55,890 nt of DNA, from NCBI GenBank assembly GCA_021295915.1, contig JAGWBK010000023.1, positions 1 to 55,890 on the forward strand, given 5' to 3'. Of the stretch, positions 51,454 through 55,890 are shown piece by piece; position 1 is the stretch's first letter; each line of letters starts with the position of its first letter. Both the position numbers and the translations under genes were made by a program. The DNA comes from Dehalococcoidia bacterium. Lineage in GTDB: Bacteria > Chloroflexota > Dehalococcoidia > Lucifugimonadales > UBA1123. A model generated the notes under the pieces. That model had not been told where the DNA came from and made no database searches. It saw nothing but the letters and a program-made list of their open reading frames with translations.

Positions 51454-52200
51454 GTGATTGGTGAAGAAGAAAGACTCCTAGACCTCGTCGACATATCAGT
51501 CCACTACGGCGCGGTCGTCGCGCTCGACCGTATCTCACTGGGCGTGAGCAGGGGCGAAGTCGTCGCCGTGATGGGCCCAAACGGCGCGGGGAAGTCCACC
51601 GTACTCAAGGCCATCATGGGCCTCGCTCCCGTGGTAGGCGGAGACGTGTACTGGCGACAGCAGCCGCTGGTCGCAGCCACCCACGAGATAGTCAAAGAGG
51701 GCATCGCGTTTGTCCCTCAGGGCAGGCGTGTGTTCACCCACCTCACCATTGAGGAGAACCTCGAAATGGGCTGTCTCTATCTCAACGATCCTGATGAGAA
51801 GGACCGGCGCATGGACTCGGTGATGGAGCTGTTCCCGATCCTGCATGAGAAGCGACGCGACCTCGCCAGCCAGATGTCAGGCGGACAGCAGCAGATGCTG
51901 GCTCTCGGACGTGGACTCATGGCCGGACCAGAGGTGCTGCTGCTAGACGAGCCGACGCTGGGACTCGCGCCCATAATCGTCAGCGAGGTGTTTCAGAAGG
52001 TCTCGGAGATCAGCGAAAGGCTCAACACCACCATCCTGGTCGTCGAGCACAACATCAAGGGAGTCCTGGACATAGTGGACCGCGCCTACGTGCTCGACAG
52101 GGGCAGGGTCGTACACGGCGGTACCCCGGATTCAGTCAGGGACACCGATATCCTCACCCGCGTCTTCCTCGGCCAGTACACCCCCGCCGAACAGGAATAA
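51454..52200 (+). CDS. livF: Branched-chain amino-acid ABC ATPase, LivF type
   Basis: A 248-residue ATP-binding subunit. The start LLDLVDISVHYGAVVALDRISLGV is followed by Walker A GPNGAGKST, the LivF-type IAFVPQGRRVFTHLTIEENL (Q-loop), MSGGQQQMLALGRGLM (signature), VLLLDEPTLGLAP (Walker B) and the H-loop VVEHNIK. GTG start; AAGGTAAGAACA is upstream. It is the last gene of the liv operon, separated from livG by 232 bases of repeats, and followed by a bidirectional hairpin. Confidence 0.92.
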   Translation: MIGEEERLLDLVDISVHYGAVVALDRISLGVSRGEVVAVMGPNGAGKSTVLKAIMGLAPVVGGDVYWRQQPLVAATHEIVKEGIAFVPQGRRVFTHLTIEENLEMGCLYLNDPDEKDRRMDSVMELFPILHEKRRDLASQMSGGQQQMLALGRGLMAGPEVLLLDEPTLGLAPIIVSEVFQKVSEISERLNTTILVVEHNIKGVLDIVDRAYVLDRGRVVHGGTPDSVRDTDILTRVFLGQYTPAEQE

Positions 52201-52314
52201 CGCCGGACCCCTATTCTCCCCGCCTTTCTTACAAAAGATTCACCCTCGCTACTCCGTGTCACAGCCGCGAATTAGGCTGACATGGACTGGCGGGGGTGGT
52301 TTACGAACTGGTAG

Positions 52315-52337
52315 GGGCAGGTTTAGAACCTGCCCCA
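52315..52337. terminator. Bidirectional hairpin between livF and the CDGSH gene (repeat copy 2)
   Basis: GGGGCAGGTT and AACCTGCCCC around TAG, a member of the GTAGGGGCAGGTTT palindrome family, between convergent genes. It lacks a long T-tract but is well placed as a terminator for both strands. Confidence 0.55.
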
Positions 52338-52342
52338 TTGTG

Positions 52343-52549
52343 CTACTTCGCCTCGCTATCGGCCTCGAAACCTGCCGGACGATGTGTGCCGTCGCAGAAG
52401 GGCTTGTTCTCGCTCTGACCGCAGCGGCACAGCGTTACCACGTCTCCATCGACGGAGTACTCGTTGCCCTGGGCGTCAACGATCTTGAAGTTCCCCTGGA
52501 CCAGCAGCGGGCCGTTCGCTCGGGGTGTGATTGATACTTCATCTGCCAT
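52343..52549 (-). CDS. CDGSH-type iron-sulfur domain protein
   Basis: A 68-residue protein with the CDGSH [2Fe-2S] motif LCRCGQSENKPFCDGTH: C-x-C-x2-S-x3-P-x-C-D-G-T-H, giving three Cys and one His ligand. The N-terminal strand VSITPRANGPLLVQGNFKIVDAQGNEY is the family's usual lead. No membrane segment. Small proteins like this carry electrons or labile clusters. It lies 55 bases after the Etf fusion gene on the same strand, so it may serve electron transfer with it. The ATG has GGAGGTTTTCGA upstream. Confidence 0.92.
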   Translation of the reverse strand: MADEVSITPRANGPLLVQGNFKIVDAQGNEYSVDGDVVTLCRCGQSENKPFCDGTHRPAGFEADSEAK

Positions 52550-52603
52550 TCGAAAACCTCCAGTTATCGGCTATTGATAAGACGGTCCTGCGCGCTGATC
52601 TTA

Positions 52604-54484
52604 TCACACGCCCAGACGCTGTCTGATCGCAGTCGTCAACTCAGGCACTATCTCATTCCAGTCGCCGAGTATCCCGAAATCGGACGCGCGGAATATCTGC
52701 GACCTCGCACTGTTGTTGATCGCGACGATCGTCCCCGACCGCTGTATCCCGACCGTGTGGTTGAACGGTCCGCGCAGCGCGACCGCAACGTACAGCTCCG
52801 GCGCGACTGCCTTGCCGGACAGCCCTAACTGATACTGGCGCGGCAGCCATCCGAGGTCGCACACGTCCCGGGTCGTGCCTATGGACGCGCCAAGCGCCGA
52901 CGCAAGCTCGCGTATCGGCCCGAGGTTCTCAGGCCCGCCGATGCCCATGCCGACTGACACCACCCTCGCCGCACGCTCAAGCTCTGCGCCCTCTGCCGAC
53001 TCGTCCGACACGCTTCGAAGCACCCTGACCCCTGACGCTTCGACCGTCCCGACGTCGATCCGGTTGACCACCGGCTCGACCGACTCGTCCGGATCGCACG
53101 CCGTCAGGATGCCGGGTCGCACAGTCGCCATGTTGGGAAGCGTGCGCGACAGGATTGGCGCGACGATGCTTCCCCCGAACGCCGGCTTGAGCTGTGAGAG
53201 CCGTCCTTCGTCGTCTATGTCGAGGCCCACGCAGTCGCCGGTGAGTCCGAGTTCCAGCCTGCCCGCCACTCTCGCTGCGAGGTCGCGCCCGTTGGCAGTG
53301 GACGGCACCAGCACTGCGAATGGCGACTGCGCTTTGATCGCCGCCGTCAACGCCGCAGTGTGAGCCTCGGTGTCGTATGTAGCCTGCCCTGAGCCGCCCG
53401 CGATGTGCACCGTGTCAGCACCGTACGCAGTCAACTGCCGGATGCGTCCATCGTCGTCGTCCCCAATCAGCACGGCCTCGACGGTGGTGCCTATCTGCGC
53501 CGCAAGCTCTCGCGCCCGTCCGAGGAGCTCCAGCGTAACCGGCCGGACCTCACCGCCGATGACCTCTGCGACCACCCAGATCGCCCCCTCCGTTCGTCCT
53601 GAGCTTGTCGAAGGGCCTTGCTCCAGCCGTGGCCCTCTGGCCACCCCCGTTCGTCCTGAGCCTGTCGAAGGGGCCTGTCCTGAGCTTGTCGAAGGACCGA
53701 ACACTCCCCGCTCTTCGAGGAACTCCATCATCTGGGCTACTGCTTCCGCTGGCGGGAGGTCGCGCACGACCGTGCCGAGTCTCGTCGACTCCAGTGAGAA
53801 TATCTCGTCCACCCATGTCGGAGAGCCGTCCAGCCCGAACTGCGACATGTCGTCGGTCAGGTCGGCGGCGGTAAGCTGCTCTATCGGCCTGGAGGCGGCC
53901 TCCGCCATCGCCTCCCGCCTCGGGTAGACCTCCTCGGCTGCGCCGTCCGTTATGGTCACCAGCGCAGGCATCGGGCACTCAAGCTCCTGGTAGCCCTCGT
54001 CAGTCAGCCGTGTGGCCGAGATAGTGCCCGCCTCAGGGTTCATGTCGAGCTTCGATACCGCCGTGATCTGCGGAACCCCGAGGATCTCGGCGATCTCAGG
54101 CCCGACCTGCCCGGTCTCCGCGTCCGTGCTGTTGCGTCCGCAGATGACGAGGTCTGGCTGCTCTCGTTCGAGGGCCAGCGCCAGTGCACGGGAGGTCGCC
54201 AGCGTGTCCGAGCCGGCGAACGCGCGGTCGTTGAGGTGTACAGCGCGGTCAGCACCCATCGCGAGAGCCTGCACGAGCGCGTCGGACGCCTGTGGCGGCC
54301 CCATAGTGAGCGCGACGACTTCTGTGCCATGCTCTCCCTTGAGTCGCACAGCTAGCGACAGCGACAGCACGTCGTATGGGTTGACCTCGTTCGGCACACC
54401 CTCGCGCACAACACGCCGTGTCTCATTGTCGAACTTGATCATCGAGACAACAGGCACCTGCTTAATGCAAACAGCGATCTTCAT
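52604..54484 (-). CDS. Fused electron transfer flavoprotein, EtfB-EtfA
   Basis: A 626-residue fusion. EtfB (about 1-255) begins MKIAVCIKQVPVVSMIKFD, with NPYDVLSLSLAVRLK and the CGRNSTDAETGQVGPEIAEILG beta-subunit signature. EtfA (about 300-626) has IWVVAEVIGGEVRPVTLELLGRARELA at its start, PSTANGRDLAARVAGRL, and the FAD domain with GWLPRQYQLGLSGKAVAPELYVAVALRGPFNHTVGI and SGTIVAINN. The two are joined by about 40 residues encoded by palindromic repeats (STSSGQAPSTGSGRTG, STSSGRTEG). The usual order is two genes; the fusion gives 1:1 stoichiometry. Acceptor dehydrogenases are elsewhere. The start ATG is strong by family alignment; the upstream ribosome site is weak. Confidence 0.92.
   Translation of the reverse strand: MKIAVCIKQVPVVSMIKFDNETRRVVREGVPNEVNPYDVLSLSLAVRLKGEHGTEVVALTMGPPQASDALVQALAMGADRAVHLNDRAFAGSDTLATSRALALALEREQPDLVICGRNSTDAETGQVGPEIAEILGVPQITAVSKLDMNPEAGTISATRLTDEGYQELECPMPALVTITDGAAEEVYPRREAMAEAASRPIEQLTAADLTDDMSQFGLDGSPTWVDEIFSLESTRLGTVVRDLPPAEAVAQMMEFLEERGVFGPSTSSGQAPSTGSGRTGVARGPRLEQGPSTSSGRTEGAIWVVAEVIGGEVRPVTLELLGRARELAAQIGTTVEAVLIGDDDDGRIRQLTAYGADTVHIAGGSGQATYDTEAHTAALTAAIKAQSPFAVLVPSTANGRDLAARVAGRLELGLTGDCVGLDIDDEGRLSQLKPAFGGSIVAPILSRTLPNMATVRPGILTACDPDESVEPVVNRIDVGTVEASGVRVLRSVSDESAEGAELERAARVVSVGMGIGGPENLGPIRELASALGASIGTTRDVCDLGWLPRQYQLGLSGKAVAPELYVAVALRGPFNHTVGIQRSGTIVAINNSARSQIFRASDFGILGDWNEIVPELTTAIRQRLGV
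53591..53697. repeat. Three palindromic elements encoding the Etf linker (frame: STSSGR)
   Basis: CGTTCGTCCTGAGCTTGTCG (53591 on), CGTTCGTCCTGAGCCTGTCG (53648 on) and GTCCTGAGCTTGTCGAAGGA (53677 on) in tandem. Read on the minus strand they give PSTSSGRTE, PSTGSGRTG and PSTSSGQ, exactly the linker between EtfB and EtfA. Confidence 0.88.
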
Positions 54485-54544
54485 GACAGTAGAACCTCAA
54501 TCAGTCGGGTATTGGGACAGCAACGCGCGCCGCACATTCATCCT

Positions 54545-54573
54545 GTAGGGGCAGGTTTTAAACCTGCCCCTAC
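54545..54573. repeat. 29-bp palindrome GTAGGGGCAGGTTT (copy 3)
   Basis: Perfect 14-base arms around a single T, between the anti-sigma gene and the Etf fusion gene. Identical arms to 4713-4741. Confidence 0.88.
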
Positions 54574-54588
54574 CTTGGTAGTTCAACA

Positions 54589-54849
54589 CTACCCACCCCG
54601 AATGCGCTCCTGAACACGCTCCCTGAATCCGGCAGGCGCCCCCGACGCGGCGGTCGAATGCAGCAAGTCAATCGTAGCCCTCAGCGTCTCGATGAACGCC
54701 GTACACGGACCGCACCGCTCAAGGTGCGACCTGATCCTGGACGACTCCCCCGAGCTGAGGTCGCCGTCGATGAAGTCCGAGGACGCCGCTCTAACCTCGC
54801 CGCAGTCGAGCTCGCGTCCCCTGAATAGTCTGACCAGTCGTGAAATCAT
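54589..54849 (-). CDS. Anti-sigma factor with zinc-finger (zf-HC2) domain
   Basis: An 86-residue protein with the ZAS/zf-HC2 pattern: DCGEVRAASSDFIDGDLSSGESSRIRSHLERCGPCTAF, holding C16, H43, C47 and C50 as zinc ligands (H-x3-C-x2-C). No transmembrane helix follows, so it is a soluble anti-sigma factor, likely redox- or metal-sensing. The gene points away from the ECF sigma gene about 315 bases upstream, unlike the usual sigma-anti-sigma operon. It probably binds that sigma factor. Confidence 0.85.
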   Translation of the reverse strand: MISRLVRLFRGRELDCGEVRAASSDFIDGDLSSGESSRIRSHLERCGPCTAFIETLRATIDLLHSTAASGAPAGFRERVQERIRGG

Positions 54850-54938
54850 CCTGCCAGTTACCGCCCCTGTTAAAGCGATTAAACTCTATTCCAACCCCGC
54901 CTGACCGTCAACAGCGACCCTCGCCCTCCTCCAACAGA

Positions 54939-55052
54939 CCCCCTCTCCCCACGCACCCACCGTCATTCCCGCGAAAGCGGGAACCCATGGAATGGCTCGC
55001 CGCTCGGCAATCCAGAGGGCTGGAGTGAGAGCTACCCCGTACTGGATACGGG
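54939..55052. repeat. Mosaic intergenic repeat (copy 5)
   Basis: CCCCCTCTCCCC, GTCATTCCCGCGAAAGCGGGAACCC, a GGCTCGCCGCTCGGCAATCCAGAG segment and CTACCCCGTACTGGATACGGGGG, in the gap (54850-55164) between the divergent anti-sigma and sigma genes. The sigma promoter must lie to its right; I cannot place its hexamers. Confidence 0.8.
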
Positions 55053-55164
55053 GGTGATCAATTCCACTTACTACTAACCCACCTATCAGATACAATTGGA
55101 TGCAATACACCCCCAATAGGGTGCAACTCGCTCCTGATTCGTCCGAGGTTCCCGTAGAAATACC

Positions 55165-55722
55165 GTGGCAGAACAGTCCGCACAGCACTCACAGAACTCG
55201 GCAGTGGTCCCCGATTTCGAGCAGGTCGTCGAGCAGCACTCAGACCTTGTCTACAACGTCGCCCTCAAGATGATGGGCAGGCCCGAGGACGCCGAAGAGG
55301 TCGCGCAGGAGGCCCTGATTTCGGCCTACAGGGCATACGACCGCTTCAGGGGTGACTCGAAGATCACGACCTGGCTGTACCGGATCACAGTCAACGCCGC
55401 GCTGATGCGGCTGCGCAAGGACAAGAGGGAGCGGACTCTGACGCGCACCGGCCTCGAGGACGTGGAGATACCGGACTGGTCCGACACGCCCGACCGGTTC
55501 GCCTCGAACTCCGAGCTAGGAGACAGGCTGCGCGAGGGCATCGCGATGCTTCCCGAGGACTTCAGGGCCGCAGTCGTGCTGAGAGACGTCGAGGGCCTGA
55601 CCAACGCCGAAGCCGCCGATGCGCTCGACATCACCGTCTCCTCCTTCAAATCGCGCCTCCACCGCGGCCGCGTCCTCCTGAGAAAACACCTCGAAGAGTA
55701 CCTCAGCCTCACCCGCACCTGA
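55165..55722 (+). CDS. ECF-family RNA polymerase sigma factor
   Basis: A 185-residue ECF sigma factor. Region 2 has VVEQHSDLVYNVALKMMGRPEDAEEVAQEALISAYRAYDRFRG (about 20-65) and TWLYRITVNAALMRLR; region 4 has LPEDFRAAVVLRDVEGLTNAEAADALDITVSSFKSRLHRGRVLLRKHL (about 130-177). It has no extra domain. The start is GTG at 55165; the ribosome site is weak (GAGGTTCCC further up). The nearby anti-sigma gene is on the other strand. Target genes unknown. Confidence 0.92.
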   Translation: MAEQSAQHSQNSAVVPDFEQVVEQHSDLVYNVALKMMGRPEDAEEVAQEALISAYRAYDRFRGDSKITTWLYRITVNAALMRLRKDKRERTLTRTGLEDVEIPDWSDTPDRFASNSELGDRLREGIAMLPEDFRAAVVLRDVEGLTNAEAADALDITVSSFKSRLHRGRVLLRKHLEEYLSLTRT

Positions 55723-55755
55723 ACCACCCAGCCAACTGGCCCCTTAGTCAATTGA

Positions 55756-55890
55756 TCCCCTCTCCCTCAGGGCTGACAAGCGTAGGTATTCGCAAATCGT
55801 CATTCCGGCGGAGGCCGGAATCCAGAGATGTGTGGGTGGTGTCCAGTAGGTTGGAGTCGGACCTTTCGCCCTCACCCCAGCCCTCTCCCC
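55756..55890. repeat. Mosaic intergenic repeat (copy 6, reaches window end)
   Basis: CCCCTCTCCCTCAGGGCTGAC, GTAGGTATTCGCA, GTCATTCCGGCGGAGGCCGG, GTGTCCAGTAGGTTGGAGTCGG and a closing CCCTCACCCCAGCCCTCTCCCC. The long match in order to the copy at 42724-42866 suggests one unit copied as a block. Confidence 0.82.

Noticed and set aside
1-55890. tRNA, rRNA or riboswitch genes
   Set aside because: I looked for cloverleaf-like and conserved leader patterns by eye and saw none; a covariance-model search would settle it.

Overview
The window looks like a chromosomal segment of a free-living or host-associated Chloroflexota bacterium, most probably of the SAR202/Dehalococcoidia type. This is inferred from gene content, not from a marker gene. 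The signs are lipoproteins with IEVPGETVV-type stalks, a reductive-dehalogenase-like protein, several single-copy oxidoreductases (luciferase-like, Rieske, HpaB-like, SDR, Gfo/Idh), AIM24 paralogues, and the intergenic repeat families on the right side. I see no rRNA, tRNA, CRISPR array, transposase or phage gene.

Layout. 0-8 kb: a luciferase-like oxidoreductase, a minus-strand operon of three AIM24 paralogues (one frameshifted) plus a tandem universal stress protein, a decayed CPA2 antiporter and two membrane proteins. 8.5-14.8 kb: two MFS transporters and a DUF3500 gene. Between them lies a scar holding a second copy of the DUF3500 3' end joined to the C-terminus of an SLC13-type transporter. 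14.9-19.2 kb: a peptide-type ABC importer (binding protein and two permeases, no ATPases). 19.6-25.5 kb: a frameshifted TIM-barrel isomerase, an SDR, and a minus-strand run of ACP, alpha/beta hydrolase, PaaK-like ligase (frameshifted) and NCS2 permease with a regulatory-like tail. 25.7-36 kb: the RdhA-like Fe-S protein, small enzymes, a DUF433/PIN-like pair with a truncated toxin, a Gal80-like dehydrogenase, an HpaB-like flavoprotein, an OFA-type MFS, a CMD protein and a TrkH remnant.

35.6-42.5 kb is the most striking part. It holds a Rieske oxygenase, a protein that fuses an N-terminal GPP34 (GOLPH3/Vps74-like) domain to a cytochrome P450, a full-length sterol C-24-methyltransferase (Erg6-like) homologue and an RND/MmpL lipid-type exporter. 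Together they read as a candidate system for modifying and moving a sterol-like or other polycyclic lipid, with a eukaryote-like lipid-binding module attached to the oxidase.

42.7-55.9 kb is a more conserved block: HigB/HigA, whose antitoxin appears to start at ATA; a CDF metal transporter; a branched-chain amino-acid-type ABC system (double-domain binding protein, LivH, LivM, LivG, LivF); a CDGSH protein; a fused EtfB-EtfA; and an anti-sigma and an ECF sigma factor on opposite strands. Mosaic intergenic repeats occur only in this block. A different palindromic element has entered three coding sequences here without breaking frame, in all three reading frames.

At least seven genes are broken by single-base shifts, truncation or deletion. 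Some breaks lie in homopolymers and could be sequence errors. Others (antiporter, TrkH, SLC13, PIN-like toxin) are clear decay.
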